From NCBI RefSeq assembly GCF_019578655.1, contig NC_063258.1, positions 5,005,283-5,069,282 of the forward strand: DNA of 64,000 bases. Direction: 5' to 3'. Below, in pieces: positions 35,814-47,923 of the stretch. The notes below the pieces were generated by a model. The model saw only the letters and a program-made list of their open reading frames with translations. It was not told the origin of the DNA and made no database searches. Numbering within the stretch: the first letter of the stretch is position 1; each line of letters starts with the position of its first letter. The translations under genes were made by a program, and so were the position numbers. Source of the DNA: Ricinus communis (Eukaryota; Streptophyta; Magnoliopsida; Malpighiales; Euphorbiaceae).

Positions 35814-37732
35814 AGCGACAAAGCTAATTATTGGACATTTAGTCTACAGGATTAGAAGACTCCATAATCAGATCAGCATCTCTATGGGTTTGCAGCTTGA
35901 ACTTTCCAATTAACTAGGCAAGCTACATTGTAATGCTGCTGAGTAAAATTCAGCACGTTCTTGTTGAAACCTGAACCATTTTGCTTTTTGGTTGGTTGTA
36001 ATGTTATTTCTGCACTAAGCATTGCAGCAGGCATCCTTTGCTTTCTTTTATCAGGCATGGTGTTGATACCTGAGGACCTACCAGGTTGACTATCGAGTCC
36101 CCGAGTCTGCAGGTTGTAGTGGTTCGATCAATGGATGATACCGGGAGGAGATGAAGAAGATTGAAGGCCAAATGAAAGGTTGCAGCTGCAGCACCAAGAG
36201 TGGCTTCATTATCCCATGAGAGCCACTAAGTTTGAGGCAAAATCAATGTACTCGGCTCCCAGTGGATCTAGTAACAGCTTTTTGCTTCTCACTTTCCCAA
36301 TATATTATTCAAAGAAATAAACAACAGCCATTTACAGAATCTGTTTTAATTATACTGATTAACATTTGGTTATGCATATTGTTGATTTGTCCCAAAATAT
36401 GCTGGTCCCTAAATTTTGGAGTTCATTTCAAGTTGGATATATTTTAATTTTTTATTGGGTTATCAGATCTCTATTTCTCAAATAATGAGTATGGGCATTA
36501 GTAGGGGTGAGCAATCGGTTGGATTCAAAACCGAATCAAACCATTTTAAAGAATGAATCGATTTTAAAAATAAGTGAAATTAATTGATTTGTATGTGAAT
36601 ATGTACCAATGAATTAGACTGAATCAAACTTAGAATCATTTTAAAAATTAAATTTTATAATAAAAATAAAAAATAAATTCTAATAAATAATTAGAAGATC
36701 AGTTATATTGAGTTTTTTTATATAAAATTTAACGGAATCGATATAATTTTAAATTTTAAGTGATTTAAGCTAAATAAACAAAATCTATACTTAAAATTAA
36801 TTGAATTAAACCGAATAAAGAAAAAAATACTTCTAGTGACTAGCTATCTGTGATTTTCTTGAGATGAACAAGAGATACCTAGTTATATTCTTCATAGCAA
36901 GTGCCACCTCAGCAGCCACATTTACCCAGATGTGATACCAAATCTTAATCTTGTTCTTTTTGATTAATGAAATATGATTGGAGATAATCAAAGAATTTAT
37001 AGAATTAGTTAAATTTAAACTAAAAATTCTAATAAAAGAGGTAAATTTTTTATATAAATTTTATATTAATAAGTTAAAACTTGGTATAATATCAAAATAT
37101 TCTTTTTAATTTTATGATCTTATTTTATATTTTAATTAATTTCTTTTTCTTTTATTATAATTCATTTCCATTATAATGTTATTTAACTTGAATGAATTCC
37201 ATATTTATATTTTCTAACACATCAAATACATTAATCCAGTTAAGGATCATTTTAATGTACTATGAACATATGGTACCATATAAACTTATAAAATTGATAT
37301 TATCTTAGTTTTAATGATTTTTTAACATAATAAAATAATAGATTAGTTAATTATATATAGCCCTTAATTATTGATAAGCTAAATACATTATTTTTACTTA
37401 TTAAAGATTCTTTTATCTATTTTTGAGATTTAATAAATGGTCCTTGATAATTATAAAATCCACTTATATAAATTTAATTTGTATAGACAACTAAAATTTA
37501 TATAAAATATCGACAATTGAATCGAGTGGATAAAATGGGTGAAGATAGCATCGAACAGTCAGTTGATCGGCTAGGCCTCGTAAAGGAAGGATCGCAAGAG
37601 AGGGATCAAATAGGCCTTGAAATTAATAGAATAATATATAAAATTAATAAATTATTTAAAATAATATTCGATTGATTATTTATAATTAAAAAATAAATTT
37701 ATATATTACTCTAGCAAAACTCTTATTTAAGA
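35814..37732. other. Hydrolase 3' UTR and intergenic DNA
   Basis: The first several hundred bases (to about 36460) are moderately GC-richer than the rest and are probably the 3' UTR or its flank. From about 36505 a GGGGTGAGCAATCGGTTGG-type repeat begins, a kind of AACCG/CGGTT-rich plant dispersed repeat, running to about 36830. No second gene was found; the open frame at 36232-36447 is low complexity. Confidence 0.5.
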
Positions 37733-37738
37733 ATGTAG

Positions 37739-37951
37739 TGTTAGAAATAATTACTATTTTACTTAGTTTACTATGCAATCATTTGATTGAAGTTTATTTG
37801 GTCTTAAATTTGTCCTAGTCTTTAGATATTCACTAGCATTTCAGTTGTAGTGAATATCTATTCCTATTTTGTATTTGCCTTTAAAAATGGCTGCTTGATT
37901 ATTCAATAAATGTATGATTTCAGCTTTCCATTTCTTTCTTATGTCTTAACA
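37739..37951 (+). repeat. 5' LTR of the copia element
   Basis: 213 bp, TG...CA. Compared with the 3' LTR it lacks the segment starting near ATATAGGAAGTCATTGC. Confidence 0.92.
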
Positions 37952-37952
37952 G

Positions 37953-37963
37953 TGGTATCAGAG
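37953..37963 (+). other. Primer-binding site (initiator Met-tRNA)
   Basis: TGGTATCAGAG one base after the 5' LTR end, the usual plant copia primer site. Confidence 0.9.
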
Positions 37964-38005
37964 ACAAGTTGAGAATAAAAAAAAAAAAAGAATTTTGAAA
38001 ATTTT

Positions 38006-38905
38006 GTGCAGCCAGCTATTCCATGTTCTGATGGTCACCATGATCATTGGAGCATGTTAATGGAGAACTTTCTGAGATCGAAAGAATGTTGGCAAGTTGT
38101 TTCAGATGGCATATCTCAAACAACACCTAGCTCAACAATCACAGATGCACAAAAGACAGAAATGGAAGCATTAAAGCTGAAATTGAAAGCAAAGAATTAG
38201 TTGTTTCAAGCTATTGAACGATCCATGTTGGAAACAATTCTTTATAAAGATACTTCCAAGGACATATGAGATTCAATGAAGAGAAAATATGAAAGGTCTT
38301 CTAGAGTGAAGCGTGCACAGCTTCAAGCCTTGAGAAATTTTTTTAAGTGTTTAGAAATGAAAGATGGCGAATCTGTTACAAGCTATTTTCTAGGACGATG
38401 GGGATTGCCACCAACATGCGGTTTCATGGTGAGAAAATGGAAGATGTTGTGATCGTTGAGAAGATATTGCGGTCTTTGACTGAAAAGTTCAACTTTGTTG
38501 TCTGCTCCATCAAAGAATCTAAAGATATAGATTCACTCTCGCTTGATGAACTTCATAATTCTTTATTGATCCATGAGCAGAAAATTAATCGAAATCGGAA
38601 CACTACTATAGAGGAGCAAGCTTTGAAAGTAACATCTTCTACTAATTTCTCTAATGCAAGGGGAAGAGGAAGGGGCAGAGGCTATCGAGGGAATGGAGAT
38701 GGTGGCAGACATAATCTATTTGTTCATGACTAATCGCTTGGCAGAGGCAAAGGATGAGATCAGTAGGACAAGTCTAAGGTAGAGTGTTACAAATGCCATA
38801 AATTTGGACATTAATGCTTTGAATGTTACACAAAGTTGCCGAATGACAAAGAAAGGGGAGAAATGTCAAATTTTGTTGAAACAAAGGAGGCATAAACATT
38901 ATTAA
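38006..38905 (+). pseudogene. copia gag, broken
   Basis: The N-terminal part reads GHHDHWSMLMENFLRSKE, typical of copia gag (UBN2-like region). Stops interrupt it, for example TGA where a Trp is expected at about 38266. A basic RGRGRGYRGNG stretch precedes the zinc knuckle CYKCHKFGH (near 38790), which is split by a TAA after the His, so the CCHC finger is not made. This is the capsid/nucleic-acid-binding part of the element. Confidence 0.85.
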
Positions 38906-38939
38906 TGTCTGTACAAGATGAAAAAGAATCTCAATCGGA

Positions 38940-41900
38940 TGTTTGGTACGTGTATACAAGCTGCAGCAACCATATGTGTGGAAGTTAGTCTTTTTTTTCA
39001 TTCTTAGATGAAGGATTTCATTCTATAGTAAGTTTTGGTGATTATTCTACTGTTAGTGTGATGGGAAAGGGCAACATTAATATTAAAATCAAGAATGGGT
39101 TTGTAGAAACAATTTCAAATGTTCTTTATGTGCCAAATTTAAAATGTAATTTGCTTAGTGCTGGTCAGTTGTTAGAGAAGGGTTATGTGATAACGATTCA
39201 AAAAGAATGCTTGTGAAATATATGATCCGTCTAGATGTGCTATTGTTGTTGTTCAAATGAATTCAAACAGGTTGTTTCCCTTAAAGATAGAGAATGTTGA
39301 AACTTGTTTAATGGCTGCAACGAAAGATCCATCATGGCTTTGGCACTTTCGTTATAGTCATTTGAATTTTAACGAATTAAAAACGCTTCAACAAAGAAAT
39401 ATGGTGACGGGTCTTCCTCAGATTATTGTTCCTTCCTAAGTTTGTGAAGAATGTGTGGTTGGCAAACAACATCGTTCACAATTTCTTAAAGGAAAGTCAT
39501 GGAGAGTAAAGCAAGTCCTGGAGCTGATTCATTCCGATATATGTGGACCCATAAATCCCAACTTCAAATGGAGGTAAAAGGTATCTAATTACCTTCATTG
39601 ATGATTATACTCGAAAAACTTGGGTTTATTTTTTGAAGGCAAAGTCAGAAGCTTTTGGCATATTTAGAAGCTTTAAGGATTGTTGAAACTCAAACTGAGA
39701 GAAAAATTAAATGCCTTCATACCGATCGTGGTGGAGAATATTGTTTAAAGGAGTTCGAAGCTTTCTGTGACAGTCATGGCATTCGGAGAGAGCTGACAGC
39801 TTCATATACGCCACAACAAAATGGCATATCGGAGCAGAAAAACAGAACCATTCTTAATATGGTGAAAAGCTTGATGGCAAAAGGAAGAATTCCAAAGAAA
39901 TTTTAGCCTGAAGCGGTGAATTGGAGCATTCATATTTTGAATAAATGTCCAATGTTTGCTGTTCAAAATATGACTCCAGAAGAAGCTTGGAATGGGAAGA
40001 AGCCAGCAGTAGGTCATTTTAAAATTTTCTATTGCATCGGCTACGCACATGTACTAGAAGAAAAGGGGAAGAAGCTTGATGATAAGGGTGAAAAATGTAT
40101 TTTTCTCGGTGTAAGTGAAGTATCAAAAGCATACAAGTTGTTCAATCCATTGGAAGATAATAACCAGCAGAGATGTGATTTTTGACGAGGAAAGCATATG
40201 GAATTGGGATGAACAACAGTCCACGATAATTATTCTTGACAATGAATCCAATGAAGAACAAGAGCACATGGAGCAACCTCTACATCAGCAAATTTCAGAA
40301 CTGCCTTCACTAAGAGCTCCACCAAATACAACACCATGTAGTCTTGACTCTTCACCAACAACAATAGAATGTGATTCCACTACTGAAGCTAAACATGTTC
40401 GAAAAGACCAGGGTGGATGGTGGACTTTGAAGTGCCAAGAAATTTTCAAGATGAAGATCCAATCACTCATTTTGCTTTGTTTGCTGATTGTGATCCTACA
40501 ACATATGAAAGTGCTGTTAAAGATTCTAAATGGTGCAATGCAATGAATGATGAAATTGAAGCCATTGAAAGAAATGGAACATGGGAGCTAACTGATTTAC
40601 TAGAAGGGCATGAAGTCATTAGCATAAAATGAGTGTTCAAAACAAAGTTGAAAGAGAATGGGGAAGTCGAAAAGTATAAGGCGCGTTTAGTAGCCAAAGG
40701 CTACAAGCAACAGTATGGTGTTGATTATAAAGAGGTTTTTGCTCCAGTTGGACGACATGATACCATCAGAATGGTAATTGCATTGGTTGCTCAGAGTTCA
40801 TGGCCTATCTTCCAAATGGATGTTAAATCGGCATTCTTGCACGAAACTCTTGAAGAGCAGGTATATGTTACTCAACCTCCCGGCTATATTAAAATAGGAA
40901 ATGAAAATCAGGTTTACAAATTAAAAAAGGCTCTTTACGGTTTAAAATAAGCCCCACAGGCATGGTACAACTGTATCGAGAATTATTTTTTACAAGAAGG
41001 TTTTCATAAATTCCCTTATGAGCATACACTTTTTGTTAAGATTTGAGATGAAGGAAGAATACTCATTGTATGTCTGTAAGTTGATGATCTTATATTTATT
41101 GGAAATGATCCTGCCATGTTTGAAAAATTTAAGAAGTTCATGATGACAGAGTTTGAAATGTCGGATCTTGGTCTAATGCACTACTTTCTGGGCATAGAAA
41201 TAGTGCAATCAGCTGATGGAATTATTGTTTGCCAAAAGAAATATGTACGGGAAATTTTGGACAGGTTTCAAATGCAGGATTCCAATCCTATAAGCACTCC
41301 AGCTGAGTTTAACTTAAAGTTAAATAAAGATCATGAAGGTAAGAAGCTGGACAACACATTGTTCAAGCAAATCGTTGGGAGTTTGATATATTTGACTGCA
41401 ACTAACCAGAAATAATGCATTCAGTGAGTCAAATCAGTAGATACATGGAATCTCCAACTGAAATGCATCTTGCTGTTGCAAAGAGAATCCTACGGTACTT
41501 GCAAGGTACTAGAGATTTTGGCTTATTCTTCAAAAAGGGAATAAAGTCAGATTTGGTTGGTTATACTGATAATGATTATGTTGGGGATGTTGACGATCGA
41601 AAAAGTACTTATGGATACATTTTTATGATGGGTTTAGCAGCTGTGTCTTGGTCTTCGAAGAAGCAACCCATTGTCACTTTATCCACGACCAAAGCTGAAC
41701 TTATTGCTGCCACTTCTTGTGCATGTCAAGCTCTTTGGCTTATGAAAATACTTAAAGAATTGCGATTCAATCAAGAAGAAGCTGTTGTGATTTACTGTGA
41801 TAACAGTTCTACAATCAAGCTTTCCAAGAATCCGGTGCTACATGGGAGAAGCAAGCACATTGATGTTAAATATCACTATATGAGGGACCTTGACAAGGAT

Positions 41901-42035
41901 GGAAAAATTGATTTGAAGTATTCTAGAAGTGAAGAACAACTGGTTGATATATTTATTAAAGCTCTTAAGGTTTTTTCCTTTCAAAATTTGAGAAAAATGA
42001 TTGGAGTTTGTACTTTGAAAAGTTCTGTAAATTGA
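38940..42035 (+). pseudogene. copia pol (protease, integrase, reverse transcriptase, RNase H), broken
   Basis: The protease active site appears as WYVYTSCSNHMCG: the catalytic Asp (DSG/DTG) is replaced by Tyr, and Gly by Ser. Integrase: WHFRYSHLNF and CEECVVGKQH (HHCC finger), then [21 protein letters not shown] and ASYTPQQNGISEQKNRT. Reverse transcriptase: YKARLVAKGYKQQYGVDY, FQMDVKSAFLH and ALYGLK; the YVDD motif is damaged because TAA replaces the Tyr codon (about 41078). RNase H: LVGYTDNDYVGD, TKAEL, YCDNSS and HIDVKYHYMRD (41415-42035 is one open stretch). At least four in-frame stops fall in integrase and reverse transcriptase. Not functional. Confidence 0.9.
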
Positions 42036-42066
42036 TGCAGCAAAAATCTCAGTTTAAGGGAGGAAA

Positions 42067-42317
42067 TGTTAGAAATAATTACCGTTTTACTTAGTTTACT
42101 ATGCAGTCATTTGATTGAAGTTTATTTGGTCTTAAATTTGTCCTAGTCTTTAGCTATTGAGTATCATTTCAGTTGTAGTGAATATCTATTCCTATTATAT
42201 AGGAAGTCATTGCATTCTAGTTGGGAATTCTGTTTTGTATTTGCCTTTAAAAAGGGCCGCTTGATTATTCAATAAATGTATGATCTCAGCTTTTCATTTA
42301 TTTCTTATGTCTTAAGA
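42067..42317 (+). repeat. 3' LTR of the copia element
   Basis: 251 bp, preceded by the polypurine tract. It ends about 640 bp upstream of the purple acid phosphatase start codon. Confidence 0.92.
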
Positions 42318-42531
42318 ATGTAGTTAATTTTAAACTTTTTAATTGAAATATAATCATAAATGAAAGAATTTTTGGATTTATATAGAAATTTAAGGACTCT
42401 TGCAAAAATAAGCTCAAAAGGGTGAAAATTAGAGTTTATTTTTTGACTCTTATATATATTAACTTTGATAATTTACAAAATTTATTATATATACGAATCT
42501 GATAAAGTTAATTTATATTTATTAAAGAACC

Positions 42532-42539
42532 GAATATGC
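42532..42539. promoter_or_regulatory. P1BS (PHR1-binding) site, distal
   Basis: GAATATGC fits the palindromic GNATATNC consensus of the phosphate-starvation regulators PHR1/PHL. It lies about 420 bp upstream of the phosphatase ATG. Confidence 0.5.
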
Positions 42540-42587
42540 TGTCGAATCTCAGAGCTGCCCTCTGAATCTCTTGCATTTGATCCATTG

Positions 42588-42595
42588 GCATATTC
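42588..42595. promoter_or_regulatory. P1BS (PHR1-binding) site, proximal
   Basis: GCATATTC also fits GNATATNC, 56 bp from the first site. Two sites so close upstream of a purple acid phosphatase fit phosphate-starvation induction. The functional role is inferred. Confidence 0.55.
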
Positions 42596-42905
42596 GCATA
42601 TATCCCATTAACCCTTTTGGCTGGCCACCGATTTGGTTCTGTTACAGCACTCATTGTCATGCAACTGAATAAAAAGCCAATTATTACAAACCAAAATTAT
42701 CTCTTTTTTTTTTTGTTTTTTAAAGGCAAAATCAAAATAAATTTTAAAATTATTTTCATATAACTGTCTAGAAAAACGGTCACTATTAATTATTTTTTAA
42801 TTAAATGAAGCATTTATAAATTTAATTGTGTGATAAATTAATATTTAAAATTTGAGCACAATTTTACGAAAGAAAAAATAAAAATAAAAAAGACATCTTG
42901 GACTG

Positions 42906-42915
42906 CTATATATTA
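42906..42915 (+). promoter_or_regulatory. Candidate TATA box of the phosphatase gene
   Basis: CTATATATTA lies about 45-55 bp before the ATG, which would leave a very short 5' UTR. It is the best TATA-like match near the start, but the short leader makes the call tentative. Confidence 0.4.
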
Positions 42916-42958
42916 AGGCGATCTGGTGGTAATAAGGTGTATCTATCAATCCTCCATC

Positions 42959-45900
42959 ATGGCAATGGCAGGATTAAGGCTTGTTTTATTATGTTGTTTC
43001 GGGTTGCTTCTGGTGTCCACTCATGGAGATCTTCAACGATTTGACCACCCAGCAAAAAGTGATGGTTCTCTTAGTTTTCTGGTCGTCGGAGACTGGGGTA
43101 GAAGAGGTGCTTTTAACCAGTCTCGAGTGGCTCTTCAGGTTCTAATAATTTCCTTTTCTGCATTCTCTTTTGCTTCTCATTTTCTTCTGCACACATATGT
43201 CAACTTTCTTGAACTGCTTGCTCATAACTAAGAAATATATATGAAGTTCAGGACAGAAAAAGATGGTGTCGGGTCTTCATTCATACTTGCAACTTGTGTT
43301 CATTGTTCTTATTCTGAGAAGCAAACTCAGAATTGGGTTTTTTTAGGTAAAAATCGTTGACATGATTCTGTTTTGAATAGATGGGAAGGATTGGAGAGAA
43401 GCTGGAAATAGATTTTGTGGTATCAACAGGGGATAATTTCTATGATAATGGACTGACTGGTGAACATGACCAGGCATTTGAGGAATCCTTTAAGAAAATC
43501 TACACTGCAGACAGCTTGCAGAAGCAGTGGTACAGTGGTAAGTTCCAAAACTAGACTGCCTGCTTGTTAAATTTGTTTGATCTTTTCACTGTCTGTAATT
43601 TACAGTGATGATGTGAGTGTGATAATATTTTTCTTGATTACAGTTTTGGGCAACCATGACTACAGAGGCAATGCAGAAGCACAGTTGAGCCCTTATCTGA
43701 GGAAAATTGATACCAGATGGCTTTGTTTAAGGTCTTTTATAGTCAATGCTGGTTTGTAATTTCTTCTGCTACATCTCCAATTTTATCCAATTTAATTTCT
43801 CTTTTGTTTTTTTTGATATTTACTATTTCTAAAATATAATTTTCATTTCAACCTTTTCTTTATTAAATTTATTTAGTAAAACTTTTAAATAATAAATGGA
43901 CAGCTATTGTTAAATTAGGATTTTGCTAGATAGCATGACAGATGTATCTTTTAATTATAAATAATTAATCAGATATTATTTTAAATAATTTATTAATTAT
44001 ATACTTTCTTCTATTAATGAATTTATATATAATTTTTAATTATTTACATAAATTTAAAATTTGTAAATGAATCTCATAATTGTAAAATACGAATGAATAA
44101 ATTTTAAATAAAATAAAATATCTAGTTGATCAATAACCAAATGTAACCAACAAATCAGGCCAATCTAGTCTTTCACAGTCATATTACATTAAAATTAATT
44201 ACATTAATAGATCATTAAAATTAAATAAAATTAATTTATATAGTATTTTATACTTATGGTAATAATTCGTTAAATTAATATTTATATTTTTTTAATTTTC
44301 AAATAAATAAAAAAACACTAAATCTTTATGCATATTTAACTAAATTTCAAGTTTTTTTAATTTTTTTTTTTATATTTGGTGTAACAGAATTGGCTGAAAT
44401 GTTCTTTGTGGACACCAATCCATTTGTCGATGCCTACTTCAGTAATGCGGAGGGTCACACCTACGACTGGCGGGGCATCTCCTCTCGCCATTCTTACATT
44501 TCAAATCTTATGAAGGTTCTTTTTTCTTTTTCCTCTTTACATGGCAAAATTTACTATTAAGCCCTTATAATTTCTAATATTGTTTTATTAAATTCTTAAT
44601 TTTCTTTTTTTTTTATTAACCCCTTATATTATGAGGGAAAAAAATTTGGATCTCATAGTACATGCTTAAAAAGTTGGAAAAATAATAAAAATACCCATGT
44701 TTTCTTATCTTTATTAAAATTATTGTGTAAATTTTTTTTTATTTTTACTGTATGAAAATATCAAAAATATATATTTTTAATTTTTTTTAAAAATACTATT
44801 TTTGGTAATACTATAAAAAAATTAAAAAAAATCACAAAACAACCGAAAAAAAATTATACCGTAGTTTTTAAAAAAACTAAAAAGGTAATTTTTTTAAAAA
44901 AAATTTACACGGTAAAACTGATATTATAATTTAATTTTTAAATATTATTCCATTTATTTTCAATAAAAATAAAAAATTATTTATTATGAATTTAATGTAA
45001 TTACTCATATTTTTTATTCACTTAATAAATAATTTTATTTTCAGAAATAAGTATTATATTAATATTAAATTATAAAAATTTAAAGATATTAATTTATATA
45101 GTAAAATATGAGAATACTAAATTACGGATACTTACCTATGAAGAGAAAAAACTTGAAATTTTTTTAAATATAAAAGCGTCGAACTATTTGGTATCTTCGG
45201 TTGGCACCTTTTCCTTTTAATATGTATGACATAGACTCCAATTTCCTTCTATAACTCTAAAAAGCAGAACATAAGTTTTAATGACATTTACTGAACAGGA
45301 TCTAGAATTGGCATTAAGCAAGTCAAATGCAAAATGGAAAATTGTTGTTGGTCATCATGCAATCAGAAGCATTGGGCACCATGGAGACACCCAAGAACTT
45401 GTAAATAAGCTTCTTCCAGTCCTCAAGGTACTCAAACACTCTCATCTCCTTCTTGTAACTCTGGACAAAGAAACATGACTGGAGTTAACAGCCTTCTGTT
45501 TGCAGGCCTATAATGTTGATTTTTACATGAATGGACATGACCATTGCCTAGAACATATCAGTGACACAGAGAGGTAAATTCCTTTTTGCTTTGCTTTAAA
45601 TGTAAAAAAATCCTCAACCTCACCTGTTGTCCTAAAAGAGGAAGAAGAGCTTCTGTCAACATCACTGACCCAGAAACTTACTGCAGCCCAATACAATTTT
45701 TAACAAGTGGAGCAGGATCTAAAGCATGGAGAGGAGACCTTAAAGAAATGAAGAGAGGAGGTCTTAAATTTTTCTATGATGGCCAAGGTTTCATGTCAGT
45801 GCAATTGACTCAGTCTGAAGCAGAGGTTGCATTCTATGACATTTTTGGCAATGTGTTGCATAGATGGAGTACAACCAAGTTACTTTACCAATCAATATAA
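42959..45900 (+). CDS. Low-molecular-weight purple acid phosphatase (seven exons, 327 aa)
   Basis: A secreted or vacuolar binuclear metal phosphatase that releases phosphate from organic esters. Exons are 42959-43138, 43381-43537, 43644-43751, 44388-44515, 45299-45427, 45506-45573 and 45687-45900. All introns are GT-AG, all phases agree and the stop is TAA. Residues 1-23 form a signal peptide ([18 protein letters not shown] core). All five metal-ligand blocks are intact: GDW (Asp45), GDNFY (Asp78, Tyr81), GNHD (Asn116), VGHH (His210) and GHDH (His245, His247). The length and the C-terminal [14 protein letters not shown] block match Arabidopsis PAP3/PAP8/PAP17-type small PAPs; it reads most like PAP3/PAP8. 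A second in-frame ATG lies two codons in. Upstream P1BS sites suggest phosphate-starvation control. Intron 4 (0.8 kb) contains repeat-like AT-rich DNA. Confidence 0.94.
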
Positions 45901-46166
45901 TACCCAACTTGTATTAGCATGGGTTACAGAAAGATAAGATGGGAGAAATGTTTTTCCCAAATTTTAAAGCATGATTACCATTGGTTTCTGGATTTAGCCT
46001 AGGGAAGGTTGTACTTTTGTAAGATGTTCTTAATTCTTCTGTCATCCCAATTGAGAAATGAAAATGATATGGTTTATATACAGTTAGAGATAGTTATGTG
46101 TTTATACTGTTGTTCATTCTAACATCTATTTTATACCTACTAAATTAACCCATATAGTTCTTTACT

Positions 46167-46204
<38 letters not shown>

Positions 46205-47923
46205 GTCACGCATATCATATCTGTAAATTATTATTATAAAAAAAATATTTAATCAATTGATATATAATATAATATTTTCCAAATATTTAACTATATTACG
46301 AGTATATTTCTGTATTTTATGGAAAGAACTCTGTATTATTAATAAAATATAATTAAAATATTTTATAATTTAGATTCTCCATGGACAGGAGAATGTATTT
46401 TCTTAATTATTTTAGCACAAAAGAGTTCATATTCTATTTAAGCAGGTATTATTAATATTAAAAATCAAACCCATATATTGCATTTTACGAATATAACTAA
46501 TATTAATATATCCTAATCTAGAATGTCATAAATCGATTGAATCAATTAAGGTAGCATGTGCAATAACATTGGAATTGTTAAGTATAAAAAGTTTATAGTA
46601 GTCTTTGTCCACAAACATATTATTTTTTATTAGATCAAACAATCTAAAAAAATTAAATATTTGCACCAATTTGCTACTTTGTCAAAATTAAGCAATGTAA
46701 ATGGTAATATGGACGCAGTTTAAGAAATAAAAATTCAAAATTAAATAACGTTTATAAATAATGTGGCATTATAACCCATTAATTTGGATTTTTCGTTTTC
46801 TAATTTGAGTTCATGTCACTGTTCGTGGTGCTTAATTTTGATAAATAACTTAATTAAATAAAAATTGCACTTATTTTGCTAAATTATAGCTAAATTGATA
46901 ATTTTTAAAAAATTAGTCAAAATAACAAAATTTCATAAAAATTTGAATTGTTTAGGATATTAAGCCTTTTTATTATTACTATCTTATCAAACTAATTGAC
47001 ACTTTAACTCCAACCTTTCCTAATAGAGCCATGTAAACTGAAATGGCTCTAATATTAGGTACCAAGAACATTTATAGTTCGAAAATCACCAACATACACG
47101 GATTCTACTTCATCCCCTATTGAATGGCATGAAGTAAAAGTGTCTATCATATATTCTTTCACATTGGCCCTAAGATTGGATTATGATATGACTTGTAGCC
47201 CTTCTATGAATTAGGCAACCCTATAAATTAAATTTCTTCTAATATTAGGTACTAAGATCATTTTCAATTCAAGAATTTCTAAGATAAAATATAACTTGTA
47301 ATTCATCTAAGTTTCTCAATTAATACTAGTAATAACTCTTTTTGAAATATAATATGTTCAACTTTTTGATTTAATTATTATACGCGGTGAACTCAACAAT
47401 CTATTAAACTATTTATAAATTTAGTAAAAAAAATTAATTATAAATTATAATAAATTCTTTCACTTTGGGAACACTAGAGAAAGTAACTTTTAAAATATTT
47501 GACAAATAATTTAACCATATTTAAAAATGTAGGTTTAAAACAATATGAAAAGAATTTGTTTACTTTTGGCCGTTTTAACTGAAATATGAAATGAACGAGT
47601 GGCACAAAAACAGGGAAGCAGCAGTATGCACAGTTGAGAAGTATTACTTTATGATTGCTAAATAAGCACGTGCTTTAATTATAACAAAAAATCGGCACGT
47701 TTTTCTCGTGCCAAATTGAGAAAGTATTAATGTATTGTAAAGTTTGCTCCTCAATAGTAAGTGGAGTGTGTCTCCCCCTTTCTGGACACACAAAAATATT
47801 TGTTAACTGTTCACATAAGAAAAAAATTTAGAATAAAATAATAATTTAATTAAAAACAATCATCATCTAAGTTTTTTTTTTCTTTTTGAGAAATAGAACC
47901 ATTTAATTTGATTCATTATCAAT
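45901..47923. other. Phosphatase 3' UTR and AT-rich intergenic DNA
   Basis: The 3' UTR probably extends about 170 bp. A (TA)n run lies at 46170-46199. The motif TCTAATATTAGGTAC(C/T)AAGA occurs at about 47045 and 47237 within a partly repeated context. No gene was seen. Confidence 0.55.
46170..46199. repeat. (TA)n microsatellite
   Basis: About 15 TA units downstream of the phosphatase gene. Confidence 0.9.

Larger units (their letters stand above)
37739..42317 (+). mobile_element. Ty1/copia retrotransposon, complete but inactivated (4.6 kb)
   Basis: The 5' LTR is 37739-37951 and the 3' LTR 42067-42317; both start TGTTAGAAATAATTAC. A primer-binding site for initiator Met-tRNA (TGGTATCAGAG, 37953-37963) follows the 5' LTR, and a polypurine tract (AAGGGAGGAAA) precedes the 3' LTR. 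The element is flanked by ATGTAG (37733-37738 and 42318-42323). Domain order is gag, protease, integrase, reverse transcriptase, RNase H, which defines Ty1/copia. The coding region has many stops and frame breaks, so it cannot make a full polyprotein. The 3' LTR ends GA instead of CA. By eye the LTRs differ at about ten aligned positions plus a ~37-bp segment missing from the 5' LTR, so this is an old insertion. Confidence 0.95.

Noticed and set aside
36232..36447. 71-codon open frame after the hydrolase gene
   Set aside because: No recognisable domain; probably 3' flank with chance coding potential.
36505..36830. hAT-type MITE starting TAGGGGTGAGCAATCGG
   Set aside because: The left end looks hAT-like but no matching CACCCCTA right end or 8-bp duplication was found nearby.
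40115..40546. 143-codon frame between copia integrase and reverse transcriptase
   Set aside because: Partly out of frame with the polyprotein; it is the variable linker of a broken pol region, not a separate gene.
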